Positions 23,999 to 31,394 of a stretch of DNA of 64,000 nucleotides are shown here, piece by piece. The translations under genes were made by a program, and so were the position numbers. The DNA is from a bacterium. Lineage in GTDB: Bacteria > Elusimicrobiota > Elusimicrobia > Elusimicrobiales > UBA9959. The stretch is taken from positions 1 to 64,000 of the forward strand of contig JAJZPF010000007.1 in assembly GCA_021811315.1 (NCBI GenBank), written 5' to 3'. The first letter of the stretch is position 1. Each line of letters starts with the position of its first letter. The notes under the pieces were generated by a model. That model made no database searches. It saw nothing but the letters and a program-made list of their open reading frames with translations, and was not told where the DNA came from.

Positions 23999-24041
23999 AC
24001 CAGCGCGGCGGCCGCAGCAGCGGACGCCGGGCTGGTGTTTT
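23999..24041 (+). terminator. Rho-independent terminator-like hairpin
   Basis: ACCAGC(G)CGGCG pairs with CGCCGGGCTGGT, followed by GTTTTATAAT on the plus strand. No plus-strand protein gene lies upstream, so a short non-coding plus-strand transcript from the ars promoter region is a possibility. Confidence 0.45.
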
Positions 24042-24080
24042 ATAATTACGGCGGCCACCGGTCAGCCTGAGATAGATAAC

Positions 24081-24134
24081 AAAAACAGGCCCGAGCCGCG
24101 AGCGGTGCGCGGCGCACCGCTGGCGAGCGAGGGC
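24081..24134 (-). terminator. Terminator-like hairpin after the right repeat
   Basis: On the minus strand a GC-rich stem with a perfect 10-bp core (AGCGGTGCGC/GCGCACCGCT) and flanking GCCC/GGGC pairing is followed by CTGTTTTTGTT. A minus-strand transcript passing through the right copy of the 347-bp repeat would end here. The left copy is followed in the same relative position by GCCTGTTTTT, though without an obvious stem. Confidence 0.5.
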
Positions 24135-24176
24135 AGATACTTTATAGAATTAAACTGTTCAATTTGCTCTTTGCAG

Positions 24177-24523
24177 TGGGCGCGGGAAATAATTTTCTGC
24201 GTTGTACGGCCGCCGAAGGCGGACGGGAGCGGCCGGGTAAGGCCCTGTTGGGGGCCGGCCGGCCGCGCATAGGAGGTTGTTAATAAGTGCGGGCCTCCTT
24301 GGGAGCAGGTGCGACGGCGCGTAGTGCCGGAGCCCTGCGAACGGCCTTCTCGCGGCAAGGAGCAGTGCGGGGCCGCGCTTCGTGGCCACGCCTGCGACGA
24401 CATCTCGCGGATAAGATCCCCATACCGCAGCTTTAACGGCTTTGCTGGCGGTATTTATAAGTTAACCTCAGGATGTTGCGCAAAGTAGGTTCTAATTTCA
24501 TCCTGAAAGGACCGCCAAATTTT
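24177..24523 (-). repeat. Right copy of the 347-bp inverted repeat
   Basis: Reverse complement of 812-1158 with a few substitutions. The two copies mark the ends of the arsenic/molybdoenzyme island, since housekeeping ychF begins just beyond this one. The copy's outer end carries CAGCAAAGCCG, repeated in inverted form (CGGCTTTGCTG) inside the copy about 85 bp further in, making a large imperfect palindrome with GGCGGT/ACCGCC stems. The UUCG hairpin is kept with one change in the stem. Homologous exchange between the two copies would invert the whole island. Confidence 0.85.
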
Positions 24524-24528
24524 TCAGC

Positions 24529-24566
24529 AAAGCCGATATAGCGTTTCGACACCGTATCGGCTTTTT
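24529..24566 (+). terminator. Rho-independent terminator before ychF
   Basis: AGCCGATA (24531-24538) pairs perfectly with TATCGGCT (24554-24561), followed by TTTTTC. It reads on the plus strand and lies 18 bases upstream of the ychF start. It would stop transcripts leaving the island or could act as an attenuator in the ychF leader. Confidence 0.65.
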
Positions 24567-24584
24567 CATTATAAGGAACAAATC

Positions 24585-25658
24585 ATGGAAATAGGAATCG
24601 TAGGCCTGCCCAATGTCGGCAAATCAACCCTGTTCAACGCGCTCACCAAAGCCGGAGCCGCCTCCTCCAATTATCCTTTCACCACCATAAACCCGAACAT
24701 CGGCGTGGCGTCCGTGCCGGACAAGCGCCTGGACGCGCTGTTCGACCTGTTCAAGCCGCCGAAGAAAGTGCCCTCCTTCATCAAGTTCGTGGACATCGCC
24801 GGCCTGGTGAAAGGCGCCTCCAAGGGCGAGGGCCTGGGCAATAAATTTCTCGCCAATATCCGCGAGGTGGACGCGATCGTGCAGGTGGTGCGCGTCTTCA
24901 AGAACCCCGACGTGGTGCACGTGCTGGGCGAAGTGGAGCCGATCCGCGACATCGAAGTGATCGAGACCGAGCTGATGCTGGCCGACATGGAGACCGTGGA
25001 CAAAGCGCTGGAGAAGAACCAGCGCGACCTGAAAGCCAAGACCAAGGACGCCGAGGAAAAGAAGGTCAGGCTCGAGAAGATCAAGGGCCTGCTGGCCGAA
25101 GGCAAGCCCGCCCGCGACGCCGGCTATACCATAGAGGAAGTGCGCGATTTCAATCTGCTGACCGTGAAGCCCGTCTTCTTCGTGGCCAACACCTCCGAGC
25201 AGCCCGACAAGGAAGTGCTCGCCAAACTGCAGGACTACATAAAGGCCCGCGGCGCTATTTTAGTGGAGATCTCCGCCAAGATAGAGTCGGAGATCAGCGA
25301 GCTTCCCGACGAGGAAAAAGCGATGTTCATGAAGGACCTGGGCGAGGACTACACCGGCCTCGAGAAGATGGCGCTGGCCGGCTACAAGCTGCTCGAGCAG
25401 ATCTCTTTCTTCACCGCCGGCTCGGAGGACGAGGTCCGCGCTTGGAACCTGCACCGCGGGCTCAAAGCCCCGCAGGCCGCGGGCCGCATCCACACCGATT
25501 TCGAGAAAGGCTTCATCCGCGCCGAGGTCTACTCTTTCGACGACATCATGAAGTATAAAGACGAGAAAGTCCTGAAAGAGAAGGGCCTGATCCGCTCGGA
25601 AGGGAAGGATTACGTGATGAAGGACGGGGATATCTGCTTCTTCAAGTTCAACGTGTAG
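24585..25658 (+). CDS. ychF: Redox-regulated ATPase YchF (Obg family)
   Basis: 357 residues, usual length. Walker A GLPNVGKSTLFNALT near the N-terminus, PFTTINPN switch I, DIAGLVKGASKGEGLGNKFL (G3 region). The G4 position reads VFFVANTSE, the non-canonical N(M/T)xE type that makes YchF an ATPase. A TGS domain closes the protein (RAWNLHRGLKAPQAAGRIHTDFEKGFIRAEV). It binds ribosomes. AAGGAA precedes the ATG. It is a conserved single-copy gene and marks the chromosomal backbone right of the island. Its 3' end overlaps the convergent cyclase gene by 11 bases. Confidence 0.97.
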   Translation: MEIGIVGLPNVGKSTLFNALTKAGAASSNYPFTTINPNIGVASVPDKRLDALFDLFKPPKKVPSFIKFVDIAGLVKGASKGEGLGNKFLANIREVDAIVQVVRVFKNPDVVHVLGEVEPIRDIEVIETELMLADMETVDKALEKNQRDLKAKTKDAEEKKVRLEKIKGLLAEGKPARDAGYTIEEVRDFNLLTVKPVFFVANTSEQPDKEVLAKLQDYIKARGAILVEISAKIESEISELPDEEKAMFMKDLGEDYTGLEKMALAGYKLLEQISFFTAGSEDEVRAWNLHRGLKAPQAAGRIHTDFEKGFIRAEVYSFDDIMKYKDEKVLKEKGLIRSEGKDYVMKDGDICFFKFNV

Positions 25659-26892
25659 CCGTCAGCAATTCATAGACCGCGGCCGGCTCGGCATAGCCCT
25701 TGAATTCCATCCGGCCCAGGTCTTTATAGCTAAAATCCCCTGAAGTTTTATTCCGCACCGCGGCCGAAACATAGACGGCCCCGGCCGGGGCTTTGCCCTG
25801 CAGCCGGGAAGTGAAATTAACGGTATCCCCCATTACCGTATAATCCATGCGGGAGGCCGAACCGATATTACCTGCCACCACCGGTCCGCAGTGCACGCCT
25901 ATCCCTACGCCGAGCGTCCTTTTCCCGCCCGCCTCCTGCTCCCGGTTGAAAGCGGCTATCTCCGCCTGCATCTCCGCGGCGCAGGCCAGGGCGCGCTTTT
26001 CCGCGTCGGGCTGTTCGAAAGGGTCGTTGAAGACCACGATCAGCGCGTCGCCCACGAACTTGTCCAGCGTGCCGTCGTGCCTGAAGACCACGTCCACCAT
26101 CCGGCTGAAATAAAGGTTGAGCAGCCTGACCAGCTCCTCGGGGCCCATCGCCTCGGACATCGGGGTGAAGCCGCGGATGTCCGAGATAAGTATCGCCGCG
26201 TGGGTGCGCCGGCCCTCGCTCATGATAGCGCCGCCGTCCGGGGAATCCAGTATCTTCCGGGCTACCTGGTGCGAGACGTACCGGGACAGGGCGCTTTCGG
26301 CCAGCTCCCGGCGGACCAAATTGTGGGCGAACTTCAGCACCAGCCCGCGCATCTTCCTGACCACATAGCCGGCGAAAGCCCCTACCAGCGCCATTATCAG
26401 GATCTGCAGGACCGCCACATACGTGGAAATAGGCACCAGCCGCGGATTGCCGAAGGAAAAATACCAGACGGCGGCGTAGCCGGCCGCGGAAAAAGCGGCC
26501 GAGGCGAAGATAGCGCGGCGGCTGTAGCGCAGCGATGATTCGATTATGAGGACGTAGTACATCGGGACCAGCGGCCCGTTATTGCCCTCGACCAGGACCA
26601 GGATAAGGGTCAGGAAGAGCGCGTCCGCGCCGGCCGAAACATATTTCATCCAGCGGCCGTACACGCCCCTGCGGTTCACGAAGTACCAGGCCGCGGCGGC
26701 GTAGACTTCCCAGGAGAGCAGCAGGAAGACCGCGCGCATATGCAGCCGGGAGTCCACCACGCCCAGCACGTGGAAATTAAACAGCTCGTTGAGGAAGAAT
26801 ACCGCGATAGCGACCAGGCGCAGCAGGTTTATTTTACGCTCGCCGGACCTTTCCTCCGCGGCGAAGAAGTCGTTGAGTTTTTCTTTAGTCAC
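25648..26892 (-). CDS. Membrane adenylate/guanylate cyclase (class III)
   Basis: 414 residues. The N-terminal ~190 residues have five or six hydrophobic segments resembling a MASE-type sensor. A short coiled segment follows, then a class III catalytic domain from about residue 225: ILISDIRGFTPMSEAMGPEELV with the first metal Asp, HDGTLDKFVGDALIVVF with the second, GIGVHCGPVVAGNIGS, and MDYTVMGDTVNFTSRLQG. The Lys of DKFVGD and Asp of YTVMGDTVN are the usual adenine-specific positions, so cAMP is the likelier product. No effector gene is recognised nearby. Confidence 0.93.
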   Translation of the reverse strand: MTKEKLNDFFAAEERSGERKINLLRLVAIAVFFLNELFNFHVLGVVDSRLHMRAVFLLLSWEVYAAAAWYFVNRRGVYGRWMKYVSAGADALFLTLILVLVEGNNGPLVPMYYVLIIESSLRYSRRAIFASAAFSAAGYAAVWYFSFGNPRLVPISTYVAVLQILIMALVGAFAGYVVRKMRGLVLKFAHNLVRRELAESALSRYVSHQVARKILDSPDGGAIMSEGRRTHAAILISDIRGFTPMSEAMGPEELVRLLNLYFSRMVDVVFRHDGTLDKFVGDALIVVFNDPFEQPDAEKRALACAAEMQAEIAAFNREQEAGGKRTLGVGIGVHCGPVVAGNIGSASRMDYTVMGDTVNFTSRLQGKAPAGAVYVSAAVRNKTSGDFSYKDLGRMEFKGYAEPAAVYELLTATR

Positions 26893-26932
26893 AAAATCGC
26901 CGGGGGCCGGCCGGCTTTCCGGCGGCCGGGGG

Positions 26933-27760
26933 TCAGCGGGGGATCCCCGACATGTTGATCTGGGTCACGACGCCGGCGGTCTTCGGATTATTGATCAGGG
27001 CGCTAAGGATGGCCGGGTTCGAGATAACGCTGACCAGGCCCGGGTTGGCCTTCAGCACCTCGCCAAGGGCGTTCGGATCTTTTAAAAGGGCCCGCCCGCC
27101 GGGCGTGTCCATCAGGGCCCCGACCAGCTGGCTGCCGGCTACCGCGTTTACCAGCTGCTGGTCGTTCATGCCGTTCCGCACCACCCCTTTGCTCATAAAG
27201 TTGTTCAAATTGGCCGGGTTCTTCAGGTAGTTAGCGAGCGACGCGGCGCTAGCCGTCGCGTTCTTTACTGTATCCCTGGACATAAAGCCCTTAACCACAT
27301 ATTCATTGTTCAAAAGCGCGGATACGGCTTTTGGATTATTCATGAGCTTTTCAACGGCTTTGCTGATGGCTCCGCGGGCGAAGCCCAGGGTGCGGGATTT
27401 CTTCTCGTCCCCGGGGGCGGCGGCGGCGGCCGGGGCGGGGGCGGGTGGCTGGGCCGCGCCGGTTTTGGCAGGCCCCGCCGCGGAAGGCTTATCTTTCCAG
27501 ATAATCCCGGAATCGCCGGCGGGCTCGTCGCCGGGCAGGTCGTAGCCGGCGGTGTCGGAAGCAGCGGGTGCAGGGGTTTGCGGAGCGGCGGCGGGCGCCT
27601 CTACGGGAACCGCGGCCGCGACCTGCTCTTCAGCCGGAGCGGGGCGGGCGGCCTTGCCGGGCTGCAGGGCCCATTTTGTAAGCAGGACGCCGGCGGCCAT
27701 GGCGACCGGAACTATCAGCACCCATATCAGCCAGCTTCTTCCCTGTTCTTCTTCTTCCAT
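26933..27760 (-). CDS. Single-pass membrane protein with NP-repeat helical domain
   Basis: 275 residues from the ATG at 27760, picked because GGAGG stands just upstream. A short acidic cytoplasmic tail is followed by a membrane helix (WLIWVLIVPVAMAAGVLLTKW), a long Ala/Pro-rich linker (to about 125), and a helical C-terminal half. That half has recurrent Asn-Pro turns: NNPKAVSALLNN, KNPANLNNFM, ANPGLVSVISNPAILSALINNPK. The last pattern resembles STI1/ubiquilin-type peptide-binding repeats, though that is only a resemblance. No function assigned. It lies 40 bp upstream of the cyclase gene and may be co-transcribed with it. Confidence 0.7.
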   Translation of the reverse strand: MEEEEQGRSWLIWVLIVPVAMAAGVLLTKWALQPGKAARPAPAEEQVAAAVPVEAPAAAPQTPAPAASDTAGYDLPGDEPAGDSGIIWKDKPSAAGPAKTGAAQPPAPAPAAAAAPGDEKKSRTLGFARGAISKAVEKLMNNPKAVSALLNNEYVVKGFMSRDTVKNATASAASLANYLKNPANLNNFMSKGVVRNGMNDQQLVNAVAGSQLVGALMDTPGGRALLKDPNALGEVLKANPGLVSVISNPAILSALINNPKTAGVVTQINMSGIPR

Positions 27761-27868
27761 GAGACCTCCGCGCCGCGCCGGCCCGCAAGGGCGGGCGGAA
27801 TTTGCAGTCTTCAATATAGCAATTTTGAGTTTGGCGCGCGACAGAAGCCGGAGAAGGCCGCCGGGAGG

Positions 27869-28285
27869 TTAAAAAGGCGAGGGCTTTTTAAGCCGCAGGC
27901 TGGCTTTCATGGTCCGCGAGAGAAGCTCGAGATCCACGGGCTTCGGCACATAGTCGAAGGCGCCCAGCTCCAGGCAGGAACTGGCGATCTTCTCGTCTTC
28001 ATTTCCCGTAACGATTATGAAGCAGGTATCCGGCAGCACGGGAACAAGCTCTTTTAAAACTTCCAGCCCGTCCCTGCCGGGCATGGCCAGGTCAAGGAGC
28101 ATGACGTCCGGTTTCCGCTCGCGCGCCAGGTCTATAGCCGCGCGCCCGTCTGCGGCCTCGATAACTTCATAGCCCTGGGCGTGCAGGAAACGGACCAGCC
28201 CGCGTCTCGATTGCGCCTCGTCCTCGGCCACCAGCACAAGGGAGCCGCCGTTTTTCGCGCCTGGTTTTCCGGTCATAGGACTCAA
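27869..28285 (-). CDS. Stand-alone response-regulator receiver protein
   Basis: 138 residues, a CheY-like receiver with N-terminal extension: acidic pair in LVAEDEAQSR, phospho-acceptor Asp in VMLLDLAMPGRDGLEV, T in FIIVTGNEDEK and Lys in DYVPKPVDLELL. No output domain. It overlaps the REC-GGDEF gene upstream by four bases, so both are made together and may share a kinase, which is not encoded nearby. Confidence 0.9.
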   Translation of the reverse strand: MSPMTGKPGAKNGGSLVLVAEDEAQSRRGLVRFLHAQGYEVIEAADGRAAIDLARERKPDVMLLDLAMPGRDGLEVLKELVPVLPDTCFIIVTGNEDEKIASSCLELGAFDYVPKPVDLELLSRTMKASLRLKKPSPF

Positions 28286-29220
28286 TCCCCTCTTTTATCC
28301 TTCAAGTAAACGCTGCCCGGGCGGCCCTTGAGAGCTTTAAGGTATTTCTTTATTTCGCCCGCCGTGTCCACAATTTTAGCATAATGGGAGAATTTCTTTT
28401 TTTCATTGGTGGCGATGGCTACGCTGAGCGTCATCAGCGGGAACTCGCGGATCTCCCCGAAACTGTCCCTTGAATCGATAGCGCCGCGCGCCGCATCTCC
28501 GGCCGAGTAGAAACCGGGGACCAGCGCGTCGAACCTTCCGGCTATGGCCCCGCCTATCTCCTCGGCTTTGCCGGGGGCGGAGACCAGCACGAAATCATCG
28601 CCCCCTGCATGACCAAGGAAGACGTCCTCGCCTGCAAAGTCCTCTTGCACGCCCGACAGCATCTCCGCCGTCCGCTTTATCACGTTATCCCCGTTAAGAT
28701 AGCCGTATCTGTCATTGTAAGCCTTGAAATTGTCTATGTCTATGTAAAAAAAGGCCATCGGGCCGCCGGCGGCCAGGCGGCGAGCCGCTTCCTCTTCTAT
28801 GGCCGGGCTGCCGGGCAGGCGGGTCAGCGGGTTGGCGGCAAGTATCCGGCGCGCCCGCCTGGCGGCGCCCTCCACGCGCGATACCAGCTCCAGGGCGTTG
28901 AAAGGTTTTGAAATGAAATCGTCCGCGCCCAGCCAGAACTCGCAGGCCTGCTCCTGGGGGCCGCTGTCGCCGCTTATTATTATCACGGGGATCATGGCCA
29001 GGCTGGAGGTTTTTCGGATCTTCGACAGCAGTTCACGCCCGCCGAGGCGCGGCATGTTCAGGTCGAGCAGTATTATATCGGGCGGCCGCGCGGCTATCCG
29101 CTCCAGCGCGCTGATCCCGTCCCCAGCCGTTTCCACGCGCCATTCGCGGCCCTCGAACAGCCTGGTCACTATGCCCTGGAAATCCTTGTCGTCGTCCGCC
29201 ACCAAAAGCGTTTTCCTCAT
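28282..29220 (-). CDS. REC-GGDEF response regulator (GGDDF variant)
   Basis: 312 residues from the ATG at 29220 (MRKTLLVADDDKDF). A receiver domain (1-120) with DIILLDLNMPRLGGREL and SKPFNALEL. Then a GGDEF domain with FYIDIDNFKAYNDRYGYLNGDNVI and active-site loop GHAGGDDFV, where Asp replaces the usual Glu. Active GGDEF enzymes make cyclic di-GMP; the GGDDF loop may retain or alter activity. It is a close paralogue of the divergent gene at 29486-30424, with which it shares the same domain order and many identical segments. Confidence 0.9.
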   Translation of the reverse strand: MRKTLLVADDDKDFQGIVTRLFEGREWRVETAGDGISALERIAARPPDIILLDLNMPRLGGRELLSKIRKTSSLAMIPVIIISGDSGPQEQACEFWLGADDFISKPFNALELVSRVEGAARRARRILAANPLTRLPGSPAIEEEAARRLAAGGPMAFFYIDIDNFKAYNDRYGYLNGDNVIKRTAEMLSGVQEDFAGEDVFLGHAGGDDFVLVSAPGKAEEIGGAIAGRFDALVPGFYSAGDAARGAIDSRDSFGEIREFPLMTLSVAIATNEKKKFSHYAKIVDTAGEIKKYLKALKGRPGSVYLKDKRGD

Positions 29221-29456
29221 AACCCCCCCCGTCAACAAAAACCGCGCCCGGCCTGGATCCCGGCTTCCTGCCTAAGCGGGCCCGCCGTTTTAATTCTGTT
29301 CCCACGATCCCTCTCATATATAGCCTAAGAGAGAAAGCTACGGGACGGCTCCGGTAAACCTCATATCTTCCTCATATCCCGGGGAGGAGCGGCCCGGCGG
29401 TTATCGAATTGAACAAAAAATGAACTTTGCGGGAGCTTTCGCTTAGCCCGCCGCCG

Positions 29457-29462
29457 TATACT
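29457..29462 (+). promoter_or_regulatory. -10 box for the rightward REC-GGDEF gene
   Basis: TATACT at 29457-29462, 23 bases before the ATG at 29486, with a GGGGGG ribosome-site-like run between. No good -35 is visible. The 247-bp space between the two divergent REC-GGDEF genes holds both promoters. Confidence 0.4.
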
Positions 29463-29485
29463 ATTAGCGTGGACAAGGGGGGGAT

Positions 29486-30424
29486 ATGAACAGGAAGCTG
29501 CTGGTAGCGGACGACGACAAGGCGTTCCAGAACGTCGTCAGCCGCGTCTTCGAGGGCACCGACTGGCAGGTGAACTCCGCGGAGGACGGCGTCGCCGCGC
29601 TGGAGCAGATCTCCGCGCAGCCGCCTGACGTAATATTGCTGGACCTGAACATGCCGCGCCTCGGCGGCCGCGAGCTGCTGACCCTGCTGCGCAGGGATCC
29701 GCGCTTCTCGATGATCCCGATAATAATTATCAGCGGGGACGACAGCCCGCAGGAAAAAACCGCGGAGTTCAGCAGCGGCGCCGACGATTTCGTTTCGAAG
29801 CCCTTCGATATAAAGGAGCTCGCGGCCAGGATAGAGAGCGCCTCCAGGCGGGCGCGCCGGATGCTTGCCGCCAACCCGCTTACCTTTCTGCCCGGCGGGC
29901 CGGCCATAGAGGAGGAGGCCTCCGCGAGAATAAAAGCCGGCACGCCTTTAGCTTTCTTTTATATCGACATAGACAATTTCAAGGCCTATAACGACAAGTA
30001 CGGCTACCTGAACGGCGACACCGCGATAAAACAGCTGGCCGCGCTGCTCGCCAGGCTGCAGTCGGGCAGGCCCGCGGAAGAGATCTTCATCGGGCACGTC
30101 GGCGGGGACGACTTCGTGGCGATGACCGACCCGGCGAAGGCCGAAGAAATAGCGCGCGCGCTGGCCTCCGGCTTCGACGCGCTTGCGCCCGAATTATATA
30201 ACCGCGAGGACAGGGAGCGGGGGTTTATCGTTTCAAAGGACCGGATGGGGAATATCAGGGAGTTTCCCCTGATGACGCTTACCATCGCCGTAGCGACCAA
30301 TGAGAAGCGGGAGCTGGACCACTATGCCAGGATAGTGGACATAGTTTCTGAGATAAAAAAACACCTCAAAGGACTTAAACACCGGTTCGGCAGCGTCTAC
30401 CTGAAGGACAGGAGGGCGGCTTAG
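29486..30424 (+). CDS. REC-GGDEF response regulator (GGDDF variant), paralogue
   Basis: 312 residues. Receiver (LVADDDKAFQ, phospho-acceptor in VILLDLNMPRLGGREL, SKPFDIKEL) followed by a GGDEF domain with FYIDIDNFKAYNDKYGYLNGDTAI and active-site loop GHVGGDDFV. It is colinear with the gene at 28282-29220 on the opposite strand, so the pair makes a roughly 0.9-kb inverted duplication around 29221-29485. Probable c-di-GMP synthase under control of an unlinked kinase; degeneracy at the third acidic position leaves activity open. Confidence 0.9.
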   Translation: MNRKLLVADDDKAFQNVVSRVFEGTDWQVNSAEDGVAALEQISAQPPDVILLDLNMPRLGGRELLTLLRRDPRFSMIPIIIISGDDSPQEKTAEFSSGADDFVSKPFDIKELAARIESASRRARRMLAANPLTFLPGGPAIEEEASARIKAGTPLAFFYIDIDNFKAYNDKYGYLNGDTAIKQLAALLARLQSGRPAEEIFIGHVGGDDFVAMTDPAKAEEIARALASGFDALAPELYNREDRERGFIVSKDRMGNIREFPLMTLTIAVATNEKRELDHYARIVDIVSEIKKHLKGLKHRFGSVYLKDRRAA

Positions 30425-30428
30425 GGAA

Positions 30429-30450
30429 AAGCCGCCTTCTGCAGCGGCTT
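30429..30450. terminator. Short bidirectional hairpin terminator
   Basis: AAGCCGC (30429-30435) pairs with GCGGCTT (30444-30450), five bases after the REC-GGDEF stop. On the minus strand the stem is followed by TTTTCCC. It would serve both the rightward REC-GGDEF gene and the leftward OmpR-type regulator transcript. Confidence 0.5.
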
Positions 30451-30453
30451 CCT

Positions 30454-30558
30454 TCACTTTATAACTGAGCCGGCGAGACGCCGCGAGGCGAGAATAACGG
30501 CGCCCCGGTCGTCCTCGACCAGCAGGCTATAAGGCGCCCGCTTTTCGGTTTCGGGCAT
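30454..30558 (-). CDS. Small ORF downstream of the OmpR-type regulator
   Basis: 34 residues (MPETEKRAPYSLLVEDDRGA at its N-terminus, ending GSVIK). It starts 13 bases after the regulator's stop with AAGCGGAG upstream and ends just before a hairpin terminator, so it is placed as the last gene of the unit. The pattern of alternating hydrophobic residues suggests two or three strands. No family recognised. Confidence 0.45.
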   Translation of the reverse strand: MPETEKRAPYSLLVEDDRGAVILASRRLAGSVIK

Positions 30559-30570
30559 CCAGCGCTCCGC

Positions 30571-31263
30571 TTATTCGAATTTGTAGCCGTGCCCGGTAAC
30601 GCTTACCAGCCGCGGGGCGAATCTCTTCCCCAGCTTTTTCCTCAGGGAAGAGATATGCGTTTCTACCGTATGCGGATTATCGTAGGTGGCCATGTCGTAG
30701 CCCCAGACCGTTTCCAGGATATACGGCACGCCCAGCACCCGCCCTTTCTTTTCCAGCAGAAGAGTAAGCAGGTCGAATTCTTTGCGGGTAAGCGCCGCCG
30801 GCTTGCCGGCCACTTTAACGGTGCGGGCGGCCGGGTCCAGCTCCAGGCCCTGCTCCCTGATCTTGCCGGCGCGCGGGCTTTCATTTGCGGCGTAGCGCCG
30901 CAGCACGGCGTTTATCTTGGCCGTAAGCACCGAGAAAGCGAAAGGCTTGGTGAGGTAATCGTCCGCGCCCTTGTCGTAGCCGGACACAAGGTCGGTCTCC
31001 CCGGTTTTTTCCCCGGAAATTATAATGACCGGGACCGAGGAGGTCTCGGCCGAGCATTTAACGGCCTTGCACAGGCTGAAACCGTCCAGGCCGGGCACGT
31101 CCACGTCGGTGACCACCATATCGGGCCTGGAGTCGCGCACCAGCATCAGCGCTTCCGAACCGTTATCCGTGAAGATCACGGAAAAACCGTGGTTTTCCAG
31201 GTAGCGGCGCATAACGTCCAGCATCTGACGGTCGTCTTCCACCAGCAATATTTTTTTTGACAT
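30571..31263 (-). CDS. OmpR/PhoB-type response regulator
   Basis: 230 residues. Receiver domain with LLVEDDRQML, phospho-acceptor in DMVVTDVDVPGLDGFSL, and TKPFAFSVL. A winged-helix output domain (about 135-230) has LELDPAARTVKVAGKPAALTRKEFDLL, VWGYDMATYDNPHTVETHISSLRKKLG and VTGHGYKFE. It binds DNA directly, target unknown. No histidine kinase is adjacent. It is divergent from the REC gene at 31395. Confidence 0.94.
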   Translation of the reverse strand: MSKKILLVEDDRQMLDVMRRYLENHGFSVIFTDNGSEALMLVRDSRPDMVVTDVDVPGLDGFSLCKAVKCSAETSSVPVIIISGEKTGETDLVSGYDKGADDYLTKPFAFSVLTAKINAVLRRYAANESPRAGKIREQGLELDPAARTVKVAGKPAALTRKEFDLLTLLLEKKGRVLGVPYILETVWGYDMATYDNPHTVETHISSLRKKLGKRFAPRLVSVTGHGYKFE

Positions 31264-31349
31264 ACCCGGCCCCTCCGCTTCAAAGCAAATTCTACTCTAT
31301 TCACTTACCCGGCACAATAGCCGCCGGCCGCGCCGTTCAGCGGCTGTTT

Positions 31350-31377
31350 TTGACCCGCGCCGGTTTTGCAGTATAAT
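31350..31377 (+). promoter_or_regulatory. Strong sigma-70-like promoter for the REC protein gene
   Basis: TTGACC (31350-31355), 16-bp spacer, TATAAT (31372-31377). The start site would fall near 31384, leaving a leader of about eleven bases that contains GGAGGGGGA before the ATG at 31395. Confidence 0.7.
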
Positions 31378-31394
31378 AGGCGGAGGGGGACATT

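Noticed and set aside
812-24523. Interpretation of the two repeats as insertion sequences with their own transposase
   Set aside because: At 347 bp they have no room for a transposase and no transposase-like frame is present.
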